Positions 10,497-18,995 of a DNA stretch of 30,116 bases are shown here, piece after piece. The position numbers and the translations under genes are program-made. Origin of the DNA: CALFMR01 sp035550595 (GTDB lineage: Bacteria > Acidobacteriota > Vicinamibacteria > Vicinamibacterales > SCN-69-37); contig DASZOV010000085.1 of assembly GCA_035550595.1 (NCBI GenBank), forward strand, positions 1 to 30,116, read 5' to 3'. A model generated the notes under the pieces. That model made no database searches and was not told the origin of the DNA. It saw only the letters and a program-made list of their open reading frames with translations. Within the stretch, counting starts at the first letter, position 1. The number at the start of each line of letters is the position of its first letter.

Positions 10497-11279
10497 ATGC
10501 CTGGTTGGGTTGATCATTGTCTGGTGAGCAAGAAATACGCGGGCAAGACATGTGCTTACTGTGGCGGAGTCTCAACCTCGCCTGACCACGTGATCGCGCG
10601 CGGATTTTTCCTGCCTAAGGATCGCCTCAACTTGCCGCAGGTGCCTGCTTGCGGTTGGTGCAATGGCACGAAAGCCGAGCTTGAGCACTATGTGACAACC
10701 ATTCTGCCATTCGGTGGACGTCACAGCGACGCACATGCCATGCTGGCCGACATGGTTCCACCGCGGCTCGCCAGGAATCGGAGGCTGCAGCGTCATCTGG
10801 CGGAAGGTTGGGGCCGGACGTGGACACCCCGGGAGAGCGGACTCATGGCTCCCGCGACGACGCTTCCTGTTGATCCAGAACGGCTTCTCGGTTTGTTCAA
10901 GTGGATCGCGCGAGGATTGACCTTCTATCACTGGCACATCAGCATCACGGCTGCGCATGACGTAGAGGCGATAGCGACCACTCGCTCCGGAGATACTGTC
11001 ATCGATCAGCAGTTTGCCTTGCGCACCTCAGCGCGCGCCTTTGCAAATCTCGGCAAAGGCACTTTCATGTATGAAGGGGCCCAGACGGTGGATTCCCCGG
11101 AGACCACACTCTGGCGCTTCTCGATATATGGCGGCGTACGTGTTGGAGATCCGAACGCCCCAAGAGAACTTGGATCTCGAATCGTTGTAGTGACTCGGCC
11201 GCGGTCCTCAAGCGATTCATCAAGCGCCAGCGGCTGGAAGGAAACGGGGCGGCCGCCGTTCGCCACGGGCAAGCCGTAG
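10497..11279 (+). CDS. HNH endonuclease-like protein
   Basis: This is a 260-residue protein with an N-terminal HNH/zinc-ribbon nuclease fold. The pattern is CAYCGG (C19, C22), DHVIARGFF (D30, H31) and PACGWCNGTKAELEHY (C52, C55, N56). The Asp-His pair followed by Cys-x2-Cys-Asn is the usual arrangement for metal-dependent HNH DNA nucleases. The remaining 190 residues are not recognised. The gene lies 76 bases after hsdR on the same strand and probably belongs to the island. The ATG at 10497 lacks a clear ribosome binding site; a GTG at 10524 is an alternative start. It could be a stand-alone defence nuclease or an accessory to the type I system. Confidence 0.72.
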   Translation: MPGWVDHCLVSKKYAGKTCAYCGGVSTSPDHVIARGFFLPKDRLNLPQVPACGWCNGTKAELEHYVTTILPFGGRHSDAHAMLADMVPPRLARNRRLQRHLAEGWGRTWTPRESGLMAPATTLPVDPERLLGLFKWIARGLTFYHWHISITAAHDVEAIATTRSGDTVIDQQFALRTSARAFANLGKGTFMYEGAQTVDSPETTLWRFSIYGGVRVGDPNAPRELGSRIVVVTRPRSSSDSSSASGWKETGRPPFATGKP

Positions 11280-11313
11280 CACTCCCCGCAAATGGCCCCC
11301 GGTCGCGCCCGGA

Positions 11314-11765
11314 TCACTTCAGCATCAGATTCCTAAACCAGGCAAGATTGTCGGCAGTGCTTGGAATCCTTGAGAGCGTGGCTCCGTCGAACTTCTGCAG
11401 CCATTGGATTGCGCCTCTCGTGAACAATGAACCAAGCTCCAACTGCTCGATGGCATCGAAGACGTCTTCGGAGACAGACACGGTCTTAGCCTTCGTATCG
11501 ATGGCCGTAGTGGTTATAAGGATCAGACAGCGATTGAGCTCGCGGTTGTAGTGGCTTGAATGGGCGACGATCGTGTCCCCGCTCAGCTGTCATAGCCGTC
11601 CGCCTTCCACACTCTCTCAGCGGCGTCGGCGCACGCGGATGACACCCGCATGACGTTGAGCGCCTGATCGGCTGCTGCCTTGGACATCGGTGGATCGACT
11701 CCGCGCTGTGCAGACACCGATACGGCTGCGGCCAGCACGACGGTCGTCACGATCTGACCCGTCAC
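11314..11765 (-). pseudogene. Frameshifted gene for a small exported protein
   Basis: The 5' part (11583-11765) encodes 60 residues starting with a signal-peptide-like MTGQIVTTVVLAAAVSVSAQ and ending ...AERVWKADGYDS, then TGA. In another frame, open from 11589 to the TGA at 11314-11316, the text continues SGDTIVAHSSHYNRELNRC..LILITTT and so on for 91 residues. The two halves join smoothly at 11583-11589, with SHYN.ELN.C as a familiar motif of small secreted hypothetical proteins. One missing base (or two extra) restores a protein of about 150 residues. This is either a true frameshift mutation or an assembly error. The family is unknown to me; an exported location follows from the leader. Confidence 0.65.
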
Positions 11766-11846
11766 GCTGGTAGTTTACGCTCGATCGTCTGTCATGAGGC
11801 ACGACGGCCGACCGGCGCGCACGATCGAGCAGACACGGGTGGGGCG

Positions 11847-11891
11847 GGCGGCCTTCCGCCTCCACACGCCCAGCGGGCGGCGATGGCCCGC
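11847..11891 (-). terminator. Hairpins directly after the outer-membrane protein gene
   Basis: GCGGGC/GCCCGC (11873-11878 with 11886-11891, 7-base loop) begins 2 bases past the stop codon on the minus strand. A second hairpin, GGCGG-CCTT-CCGCC, is at 11847-11860. GC-rich stems without a T-run are likely but not certain terminators. Confidence 0.4.
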
Positions 11892-11893
11892 CC

Positions 11894-12478
11894 TCAGTGA
11901 ATCGTCACCCCGATCCCGATCTGCCCGACGTTCGCGTCCAGATCCGCATTGCTCATCGCGAAGCCGTTGTAGAACGCCGTCAGGCTCGTGTTCTTGCCGA
12001 CGCGGATGTCCCAGCCCACGCCGATGACCACGCCGACGCCGCTCTCGCTGTCGCCGGCGAAGCTGACCGAGCCGACGCCGATGCCGCCCGTGAGGAAGAA
12101 GCCGGACCTCGTGACCGGGTAGTAGCGCGTGCGCAGGTCCAACGTGCCGGCCGAGAGCCGTTCGCCGCCGACGCTCTTCGTCCACCCCGTCGTGCCGAAT
12201 CCGAGCAGCACGTGCGGCGTCATCGTGCCGCCGAGTGAGAGTCCGCCGCTGAGTCCGCTCGCGCGTCCCGCGCAGCTCTCACAACCGAGCGATCCGTAGC
12301 CGAAGCCGGCGTTGAACCAGAAGCCCTCGCGCGTTTGCGGGTGCCCGGTGACGGGCGACGCTGCGGGCGCAGACGCGATCGGCGTCGGCGAGTCCTGAGC
12401 CGTCGCCGGCTGGACGGCGGCGAACATGAACATGGCTCCGATGACGATGAACCGAGACGCGGCGTGCGCGAGACGCAT
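11894..12478 (-). CDS. Outer-membrane beta-barrel protein
   Basis: This is a 194-residue exported protein. A signal peptide spans about residues 1-28 (FIVIGAMFMFAAVQPATAQ). It is followed by a Pro/Ala-rich linker and alternating hydrophobic/polar, glycine-rich strands such as GFWFNAGFGYGS, SGFFLTGGIGVGS and VGVVIGVGWDIRVG. The protein ends in a strand, NVGQIGIGVTIH. This pattern fits a small eight-stranded OmpA/OmpW-like barrel. Two cysteines (CESC) may form a disulfide. The ATG has a near-perfect AGGAGG 5-6 bases upstream. It appears to be a single-gene unit, separated by about 147 bases and hairpins from the GH27 gene. Substrate or role is unknown. Confidence 0.82.
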   Translation of the reverse strand: MRLAHAASRFIVIGAMFMFAAVQPATAQDSPTPIASAPAASPVTGHPQTREGFWFNAGFGYGSLGCESCAGRASGLSGGLSLGGTMTPHVLLGFGTTGWTKSVGGERLSAGTLDLRTRYYPVTRSGFFLTGGIGVGSVSFAGDSESGVGVVIGVGWDIRVGKNTSLTAFYNGFAMSNADLDANVGQIGIGVTIH

Positions 12479-12580
12479 GAGTCCTCCTGGAAGCCGGCGG
12501 GAATCGCCGGTCTGCGAATGAGGACAATAGCGGCCGCACGTTGCCGCGCGATTGCGTGTGGGCTAACTGTTGGCAATGAA

Positions 12581-12622
12581 GCCGCGCGTGCGCGGCACCC
12601 GGTTCGTCGGCGGCGCCGCCGC
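12581..12622 (-). terminator. Hairpin pair between the GH27 and outer-membrane protein genes
   Basis: GCCGCGC-GT-GCGCGGC (12581-12596) and GGCGGCGCCGCC (12611-12622) lie just after the GH27 stop on the minus strand. They probably end the glycan operon. No T-run is present. Confidence 0.35.
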
Positions 12623-12625
12623 CTG

Positions 12626-13990
12626 CTACTCGACTCGGAAGAGCGCGCTGCCGTGGGCGGGCAGCGTCAGGTCGAGCGTTGGCGAGGCCGCTGACCTGCG
12701 GTGCGTCCACACGTCGACGGCCCTGACGGCCCCGCCGGCGTACCCGAGCTCGGCCCAGGTGACGTGCAGCCGCGCGGGAGCGTCGCCGAGATTGAAGATC
12801 GCACAGTACTTCCGCGCGTCGCGACCAACGACCGCGTTCCAGACGCGGATGTCATCGAGCCCGGCGAGCGCCGTCTTCAACGGCGCGCTCGAAGTTGCGT
12901 GCTGATCGAGGTCCATCACGTCCTGGTTGGTCATCAGCGACCGGCTGAAGTCGTCGAGCTGCGTCAAGTTGCCGCCGAAGATGAGCGGCGATCGGCTGAC
13001 CGCCCACAGCGTGAACTCCGTTCGGGCTTCATCGTCGGTGAGGTTCGTATGACGGGCCTTGCCCGTGCCCGGGTGCGGTCCGAGGACGCCCTCAGGCAGC
13101 ATGTCAGGGTCGGGCCAGCTCCCGGGCCTGACGTACGGGTTCCACGCCGCGAGGCGATCGAAGGCGTCCCGGAGGCCGAAGGGATATTCGCTGCCGTTCC
13201 TGGGATGCGGATTCGTCCAGAGGTCCCAGTGATCGTCGCTGATGCGCCACATCTCGGCGTACTTCGCGACCTCGGCGGCATGGTCGATGGCCGTCGGGCC
13301 AGGCGAGAGGCTGAGGACGATCGGCCGCCCGGTCTTGCGGATGGCGTCGGCCACCTGGCGGATCTCGGTGGGGCGATAGGGGCGGTCGCTGATGCAGTCG
13401 ATCTTGATGAAGTCGACGTCCCACGACGCGTAGCGACGGATCATCGAGTCGTAATACGCCTGGCCGGCGGCGTTGTCGGCCACGCCCCAGTTGGCGTCGT
13501 TCCAGGGGCACGGCGACTCGCGGTCAGCCGCGTCGGCCGCGTGGAAGCTGGAGTCGGCGATCGGCAGATTCTCTTCCACGACTGACTTGGGAATGCCGCG
13601 GACGACATGGATGCCGAACCGGAGTCCGAGTCCGTGGATCCAGTCGGCGAGCGGTTTGAACCCGGCATCGTTGGCGGCCGACGGGAAACGCTCGACCACC
13701 GGCAGGAGCAGGCCGTTCCGATCGTAGCGGTACTCTTGCGCCGCAGTCGTGGCAGCGAAGGGGTCGCGCATGTACCAGCCTTCGTCAATGACGGCGTACT
13801 GCCAGCCGTACGACTTCAGGCTCGCGAGGACGTTCACGTTCTCGCGAAACTGCGCCTCGTCGATCGTGAAGCCGTACGCGTCCCAGCTGTTCCACCCCAT
13901 CGGCGGCGTCGGCGCCAGGTTGACGTCTCGGGCGGCTAGCGACGCCGCAGCACACGCGCAGAAGGCCAAAGCAAGGACTCGGCGAACCAT
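12626..13990 (-). CDS. Exported glycoside hydrolase family 27 (alpha-galactosidase-like)
   Basis: This 454-residue enzyme has a signal peptide (MVRRVLALAFCACAAASLAA) and a GH27 (beta/alpha)8 barrel. The barrel starts at PTPPMGWNSWDAYG and carries VIDEGW. The catalytic nucleophile is D198 in FIKIDCISD, and the acid/base is D252 or D253 in WRISDDHWDLW. A small beta-sandwich C-terminus follows (about residues 375-454). GH27 enzymes remove terminal alpha-galactose or alpha-N-acetylgalactosamine from glycans by a retaining mechanism. The ATG is 13 bases after the stop of the GT4 gene, so it is the last gene of the DUF115-GT4-GH27 operon. Placement with glycan-building genes hints at trimming or recycling of a surface glycan. 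The exact sugar is not determined. Confidence 0.9.
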   Translation of the reverse strand: MVRRVLALAFCACAAASLAARDVNLAPTPPMGWNSWDAYGFTIDEAQFRENVNVLASLKSYGWQYAVIDEGWYMRDPFAATTAAQEYRYDRNGLLLPVVERFPSAANDAGFKPLADWIHGLGLRFGIHVVRGIPKSVVEENLPIADSSFHAADAADRESPCPWNDANWGVADNAAGQAYYDSMIRRYASWDVDFIKIDCISDRPYRPTEIRQVADAIRKTGRPIVLSLSPGPTAIDHAAEVAKYAEMWRISDDHWDLWTNPHPRNGSEYPFGLRDAFDRLAAWNPYVRPGSWPDPDMLPEGVLGPHPGTGKARHTNLTDDEARTEFTLWAVSRSPLIFGGNLTQLDDFSRSLMTNQDVMDLDQHATSSAPLKTALAGLDDIRVWNAVVGRDARKYCAIFNLGDAPARLHVTWAELGYAGGAVRAVDVWTHRRSAASPTLDLTLPAHGSALFRVE

Positions 13991-14003
13991 TGGCGCAAGC
14001 CTA

Positions 14004-15194
14004 CTATGACCTGCGCTCTGCAGCGCTCTCCTTCGTGGCCGGAGTCACGGAATCCACGTCCTTCAGATTCGCGGGTTGATTCACGACGCGGCTCGATCGC
14101 CCGTACACCCCCTCCAACACCTGCACCGTCCGCTCCCACGAGTAGCGCCGCTCGACGAGGCTGCGGGCGCGGGTTGCGATAGCCGCCATCCGCGCGGGGT
14201 TCGACAGCGCGTCGCGCATCGCGGTCGCGGCCGATGCCGCCGATGCGCCGGCAACCGCCATGCCCGTCTCGCCGTCGGTCAGAAAATCCGAGATGCCGGC
14301 AACCGGCCGCGCGACGACGGGAACGCCGAGCGCCATGGCCTCGAGGACGGCCAGTCCCTGGCCTTCGTCGCTCGATAGCGATACGAAGAGATCCCATCGC
14401 CGCATGTGTCGCGCAGTGTCGCGCACGGCGCCGGTGAGCGTGACGGCGTGACTGAGGCCGTGACGATCGATGGCCGATCGAACAGCCGCGGCGTAATCCG
14501 GATCGGCGACGGGTCCGACTAGCGTCAGCCGTGCATCGGGAAACGCCCGGACGACGCGCGCGAACGCGCGGACGAGCGTGAGTTGCCCCTTGCGCGGCTC
14601 GATGCGGCCGACGAAGCCAATCCGCGGCGCACGGGATCGCTCGCCGCGAGTCGTCGCGCGAGGCGTGAGATCGTCGAGCGGCAGGCCCCACGGCACGTAC
14701 ACCAGCTTCTTCGCCGGCACGCCGCGCTCCTCGAGCATCGTCCAATACGCGTGCGCGGAGACGATGACGCGGTCGCAGCGGGTGAAGCCCCAGGCGTCCT
14801 GCTGATTCATCCACTCCGGCCGATTCGGGTCCCAACTGTACATGTGGCCGATGAGGCGGACGCGAGGTCCCGCCGCCGCGCGCACCATCGCTGTCGCGCA
14901 CGCCGGCACGCCCGCGTGCGCGTGAATGATCGACGGACGCATCCTGTCGACGAGATCCGTCAGCGCGGCAACCGAGGTCCAGTACGTCGCGCTGTCGCGA
15001 TGGAAGAAATCAATCGTGTGATGCTCGACGCCGGCGCGCCGGAGCCGTGCATGGTACGCCGACCAGTCCGGATGGTCGCCGCGCTGCCCCGCCGTGACGA
15101 TCGCAACCGGCGCGCGCCGACGCTGCGCTTCGCACAGGCGCGTGACGACGTTGCCGGCGCCGCTCCACAGGTGCGGAATGACGTGCAGGATCAT
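14004..15194 (-). CDS. GT4 glycosyltransferase (GT-B fold)
   Basis: This 396-residue enzyme transfers a sugar from a nucleotide donor. The N-terminal Rossmann half opens MILHVIPHLWSGAGNVV. The C-terminal GT1/GT4 half has GFVGRIEPRKGQLTLVRAF and the retaining-enzyme signature EGQGLAVLE (E-x7-E), then GVPVVARPVAGISDFL. The ATG at 15194 overlaps the stop of the DUF115 gene (ATGA), which settles the start. A longer upstream frame to 15920 is antisense-style noise within the DUF115 gene. It is the middle gene of the minus-strand glycan operon. Donor and acceptor are unknown; N-terminal SGAGNVV resembles lipopolysaccharide-type transferases. Confidence 0.92.
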   Translation of the reverse strand: MILHVIPHLWSGAGNVVTRLCEAQRRRAPVAIVTAGQRGDHPDWSAYHARLRRAGVEHHTIDFFHRDSATYWTSVAALTDLVDRMRPSIIHAHAGVPACATAMVRAAAGPRVRLIGHMYSWDPNRPEWMNQQDAWGFTRCDRVIVSAHAYWTMLEERGVPAKKLVYVPWGLPLDDLTPRATTRGERSRAPRIGFVGRIEPRKGQLTLVRAFARVVRAFPDARLTLVGPVADPDYAAAVRSAIDRHGLSHAVTLTGAVRDTARHMRRWDLFVSLSSDEGQGLAVLEAMALGVPVVARPVAGISDFLTDGETGMAVAGASAASAATAMRDALSNPARMAAIATRARSLVERRYSWERTVQVLEGVYGRSSRVVNQPANLKDVDSVTPATKESAAERRS

Positions 15195-16831
15195 GCGAAG
15201 AGGCGCGCGACGATCGCCGAGAGCTGCGCGGGCAACGAGGGATCGGACGGCTCGTGCTCGCCGAGAATCGACATCCAGTTGTCCGGCATCGACGCGCCCG
15301 ATTGCAGGTCGCGCACGGCCCGGCGCAGCGTCTCGGCAACCGACGGCTCGAGTCCTCGCCGCGGCAGCGGACGACGCGTCAACGGCGCTCGCGTCTCGAC
15401 GATCCGCCGCAGACTGCCCTGCTCGATGCCATCGCCTCGCAGGATGCCGGCACCCGTCGCATTGACGACATTCGCCGATGCCGATCTCGCGGCATGAAGG
15501 AGCGCGTCGCGAAACTGCGTGAGGTGCGATGCGGTCGCGACGGGCTCGCCCGCGTGCGTTTCGATGACGGCCGGATTCCGCGCGACGTCGCCGCGCCAGA
15601 TGTCGTCCAGCGATTCGCCGTTGGTCACGCGCAGCGCCCAGTCCTCCTCGTAGACCGTGCCGCGGCAGTACGGCTGACCTCCGGTGTACGCGAGGTCCGC
15701 GCCGATGAACACGATGGGATCGCCGCCGATCGCGACGCCGAGGTCGAACGCCGTGACCACCACCGATCCCCACGCTCTCAGCATCGTCGTCTCGACGCCC
15801 GCGGACGCGAGCCACGGCCATGGATGATGCGCGGCCACGCGAAAGAGAAACGTGCGGCCGACGAACGCGTCCAGGCTCTCGCTCTGCACGCTCGCCTCGG
15901 CCACGAGCGCGGTATCGCACGGCGGCAGATGCGTCAGGTGCCTCGCGTTCGGCACGCCGGGATCGACGGCGACGACGAAGTCCGGCGCGAGGCCGGCGGC
16001 GAGCGACGGTTTGAGCGCCGTATCGGCGGCGATGAAGATCGCGCGGTCGCGATACGGCCGCAGCTCCTCGAGATTCCGATTCAGCGAGGGCCCCGCGCCG
16101 GCAATGACCACGGGCGTACCGCGATGCAGATCGACGAGCGCGCCAACGTCGGACTCGCGCGCGAGCGCGGGCACGTTGCGCAGCGTATTGAGAAGGTACG
16201 GCGCGGCGAACTGTCTGCGCGCGCGTTCATTCGCGAGTGCGCCGGCGATCGCCTTCTGGACGATGCGCGCGGCGGCTACCGTGACCTCACGTCTGGCGAC
16301 GGCAATCACCGGATGGATGAGCCGCGGCGGCTCGGCCGCGATGCGTCCGAGCACGCGCCACGCGTTCGCGGCGCCATCGAAGTCCGGTCCACTGAGCACC
16401 ATGAGGCGGCCCGCTTCAATCAGATGACGATAGTCGCGCCGGTCGAACAACGCGGCGCAGCACGCGGAATCCGGTTCGAGGACGAGCATGCGCAGATCGC
16501 CGGGGTGCTCCTCGAGCGCGTCGATCACCCATCCGGCGCCCGCGCCGATCACGCAGACGGCCGACACGCGGCGAGCCGCGTCCGCGACGCTGGCGAGCCA
16601 CGCGCGCGCTTCGTCCAGCGGCCGATGCGGATCGTGCACGGCGTACCACGCGCCGCCAGACGCCAGGATCTCGAGCGGCGTCTCGGGTCGGCCGTCGCCG
16701 CGGGCGGTCGGCGCGCCGACAGCGTGCGGACGGCCGGCCGTCATCCAGGCGCAGGGATCGACGCCCCATCGTGCGACGTGCGCCTCGCGGTTGATCTGCA
16801 GATTTCCAGTGATTTCAGCGACGCTGCTCAT
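15191..16831 (-). CDS. DUF115 / MAF-like protein (6-hydroxymethylpterin pyrophosphokinase MptE-like domain)
   Basis: This 546-residue protein has a glycine-rich loop AVCVIGAGAGW (residues 91-101) and the DUF115 core VVIAGAGPSLNRNLEEL at about 242-257, followed by DTALKPSLAAGLAPDFVVAVDPG. MAF proteins of this family glycosylate flagellin or other surface proteins, and some members relate to surface glycan assembly. The ATG at 16831 gives a normal length; a longer frame to 16996 would intrude on the divergent gene. It is the first gene of the operon DUF115-GT4-GH27 and shares an upstream region with the divergent FkbM gene. No flagellin genes are in the window, so the acceptor is unknown. Confidence 0.85.
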   Translation of the reverse strand: MSSVAEITGNLQINREAHVARWGVDPCAWMTAGRPHAVGAPTARGDGRPETPLEILASGGAWYAVHDPHRPLDEARAWLASVADAARRVSAVCVIGAGAGWVIDALEEHPGDLRMLVLEPDSACCAALFDRRDYRHLIEAGRLMVLSGPDFDGAANAWRVLGRIAAEPPRLIHPVIAVARREVTVAAARIVQKAIAGALANERARRQFAAPYLLNTLRNVPALARESDVGALVDLHRGTPVVIAGAGPSLNRNLEELRPYRDRAIFIAADTALKPSLAAGLAPDFVVAVDPGVPNARHLTHLPPCDTALVAEASVQSESLDAFVGRTFLFRVAAHHPWPWLASAGVETTMLRAWGSVVVTAFDLGVAIGGDPIVFIGADLAYTGGQPYCRGTVYEEDWALRVTNGESLDDIWRGDVARNPAVIETHAGEPVATASHLTQFRDALLHAARSASANVVNATGAGILRGDGIEQGSLRRIVETRAPLTRRPLPRRGLEPSVAETLRRAVRDLQSGASMPDNWMSILGEHEPSDPSLPAQLSAIVARLFA

Positions 16832-16956
16832 CGGCACGCATGGACCCGGCGGCGCTGTTGCAAGGGTCGATCCGCGGCGTGGATGCGGGCATCCTCCTTG
16901 CTTTTCCGCTCGCAGGATTCGACGCTCCGCGCGTCGAGCGAAAGGCGCCTCACCGC

Positions 16957-17904
16957 ATGTCACGAGCCGACCACGCGTCATCGACGTCCATCGCATCGCC
17001 TCTCGACGCGGCAGCCGCCCGCCTCTCGGTGATCGAGCGTCAACTACACCAGATGTTGACGGTCGTCTCCGCGCCGCCGCGGTCGGCGACCTACCTCGGC
17101 AACGGCCTGCTGTTCCTGCCGACGAGCCTCGGCTTCCCGCTCATCGGATTCGCCGACGATCTCCAGTTGACGCCGTCGTTCCTCATGCATCGCCGATGGG
17201 ACGAGCCGACGACGCATCTTCTCGAGCGAATTCTGCGTCCCGGCGAGCGCTTTCTCGACATCGGGGCGAACATCGGCTACTTCACCGTCTTCGGCGCGCT
17301 GCTCGTCGGCGGCACCGGCCGCGTGTACGCCTTCGAGGCGAATCCGCGCACGGCGGACGTGCTGCGCCGAAACGTCCGCATGAACACCATCGGTCACGTC
17401 TGCACGCTGCACGACGTCGCCCTCGGCGATCGCATCGGCACGGCGACACTGCACACGTTCGTCGGCAGCCAGGCCAGCTCGACGCTGTCGACGCTGCCCG
17501 ATCGTCTGCTCGACGAGTGGCACGAGCGTCCGCGCGAACAGGTCGTGCCGATGACGACGCTCGACCAGGCGTTCGCCGGCAGCGACGAGATCTTCTCGTG
17601 CATCAAGATGGACGCCGAGGGCAGCGAAGCGCGGATCTGGGCCGGCGCGGATCGCTTCTTCCGGACGCACGTCGACGACCGGACGATCATCCTGCTCGAG
17701 TGGAATCCTCCAGGCCTCGTCGGCGCGGGCGCCGATCGCGGCGCGCTGCTGGCGACGTTCGCGCGACACGGCTTCTTCGTATGGCGGCGCGATGACCAGC
17801 TCAACGTGACGCGGATTACCGACGTCTCGCAGCTCGACGACTGGTGCAACGCGGAGTTGGTGCTCGCGCGCGACCCGGCGCGTATCGCGGCGGTGTGTCC
17901 ATGA
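16957..17904 (+). CDS. FkbM family methyltransferase
   Basis: This 315-residue SAM-dependent methyltransferase has motif I FLDIGANIGYF (residues 99-109), then VYAFEANPRTADVLRRN (motif II), and KMDAEGSEARIW downstream. FkbM enzymes usually methylate sugar hydroxyls in polysaccharides or antibiotics. The ATG at 16957 leaves about 125 bases to the divergent DUF115 start. An in-frame ATG at 16840 would leave only 8 bases and add an unlikely N-terminus, so the later start is preferred. It ends with ATGA overlapping the next GT4 gene, and the plus-strand genes form one operon. The methylated sugar is not known. Confidence 0.85.
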   Translation: MSRADHASSTSIASPLDAAAARLSVIERQLHQMLTVVSAPPRSATYLGNGLLFLPTSLGFPLIGFADDLQLTPSFLMHRRWDEPTTHLLERILRPGERFLDIGANIGYFTVFGALLVGGTGRVYAFEANPRTADVLRRNVRMNTIGHVCTLHDVALGDRIGTATLHTFVGSQASSTLSTLPDRLLDEWHERPREQVVPMTTLDQAFAGSDEIFSCIKMDAEGSEARIWAGADRFFRTHVDDRTIILLEWNPPGLVGAGADRGALLATFARHGFFVWRRDDQLNVTRITDVSQLDDWCNAELVLARDPARIAAVCP

Positions 17905-18995
17905 GCGCGGCGCTCGTCAGCCTGTATCCGCTGGATGCGACGGGCGGCGGCGAGCTGTACACGGTCGAGACCGCGCAGGCGATCCTGGCCAGCGGCGAGT
18001 CGGTCACGATTGCGGCGCCGGTCGACGTGCTTCCGCCTCGCGCCGACATGGCCGATCGGCTGCGCACGCCGTTCATCCTCACGGACGCCGCATCGGATGC
18101 CGCGCCCGAGGTCGTCACCTGGCGCGACGTGCTCGCCTCGCTGCCTCGCCACGATCACGTCTGGGTGCATCAGTACCTGGCGTCCGATCTCGTCTTCGAC
18201 GTTATCGCATCGACGGCGTCCGACCAGTCGCTGCTGTTCACGTCACTCGGTTTCGAGCTGATCCGCCCCGTTTTCGTCGACGTCTATCAGCCGTGCCGCG
18301 GCCAGCATTTCATCGAGATCTCCGCGTACGCCGCGAGCCGCGCGGCCCTCTACGCACGGAACGCCACCTGGATGCACGCGGCGATCTGGCGCCGCGAGAT
18401 GTGTCCGCTCGACGTCGTCTCTCCGCGCCGCCGCGAGTACGTGGCGCTCGGCCGCGTCCTGCCGCACAAGGGACTCGAGACGACGATCGACGCGCTTGCC
18501 GCAGACGACGTGCTGCACGTCGTCGGGCCGGCGCCGGACGAAGCGTATGGCGCGTTCCTCCGCGAGCGGGCGCGCGGAAAACAGGTCACCTTCCATGGCC
18601 GCCTGCCACGCGCCGACGTGCGGACACTCGTCGCGGAGACGAACGGGCTCGTCGCGGCGTCGACGCATCATCTCTTCGACGGCCGCCGCATCGAGCAGCC
18701 TGAATTGCTCGGCCTCGTGCTGTGCGAAGCGCTGCGCGACGGCACGTTGCCCGTCTCGTCCAACGTGCCCGCGTTCGCCGAGGTGATGGGCGCCGTCGGG
18801 CTGCCGGACTGGACGTTCCCCGAGGGCAACAGCGAGGCGCTTCGCGCCGACATGCGTCGGCTCGCGCGCATGGACGACGACGAACGACGCGAGCGGCTCG
18901 AGTCAGCACGCGCCGCGCTCGTGAATCGCTTTGCCTGGGACGACTACTGGCCGCGCGTCACGGCGGTCATTGAGGACATGCGCCAATGCGCGTGA
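17901..18995 (+). CDS. GT4-like glycosyltransferase
   Basis: This is a 364-residue GT-B glycosyltransferase. It starts MSAALVSLYPLDATGGGELY, with the glycine-rich donor/acceptor loop. It has RREYVALGRVLPHKGLETTI in the second half and the E-x7-E signature in QPELLGLVLCEAL. The ATG overlaps the FkbM stop (ATGA); a longer in-frame start at 17844 lies inside FkbM and is not favoured. The stop is overlapped by the next GT4 gene. It is divergent from typical GT4 enzymes in its short second domain. Substrate is unknown. Confidence 0.82.
   Translation: MSAALVSLYPLDATGGGELYTVETAQAILASGESVTIAAPVDVLPPRADMADRLRTPFILTDAASDAAPEVVTWRDVLASLPRHDHVWVHQYLASDLVFDVIASTASDQSLLFTSLGFELIRPVFVDVYQPCRGQHFIEISAYAASRAALYARNATWMHAAIWRREMCPLDVVSPRRREYVALGRVLPHKGLETTIDALAADDVLHVVGPAPDEAYGAFLRERARGKQVTFHGRLPRADVRTLVAETNGLVAASTHHLFDGRRIEQPELLGLVLCEALRDGTLPVSSNVPAFAEVMGAVGLPDWTFPEGNSEALRADMRRLARMDDDERRERLESARAALVNRFAWDDYWPRVTAVIEDMRQCA

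Noticed and set aside
11583..11589. Programmed ribosomal frameshifting
   Set aside because: No slippery heptamer or downstream pseudoknot is evident; a mutation or error is simpler.
15195..15920. An upstream extension of the GT4 frame (to 638 residues)
   Set aside because: The added part is low-complexity Arg-rich sequence within the DUF115 gene; GT4 similarity begins at 15194, with ATGA overlap.
16840..16956. A longer FkbM N-terminus
   Set aside because: It would leave 8 bases to the divergent gene and adds sequence not like the family.
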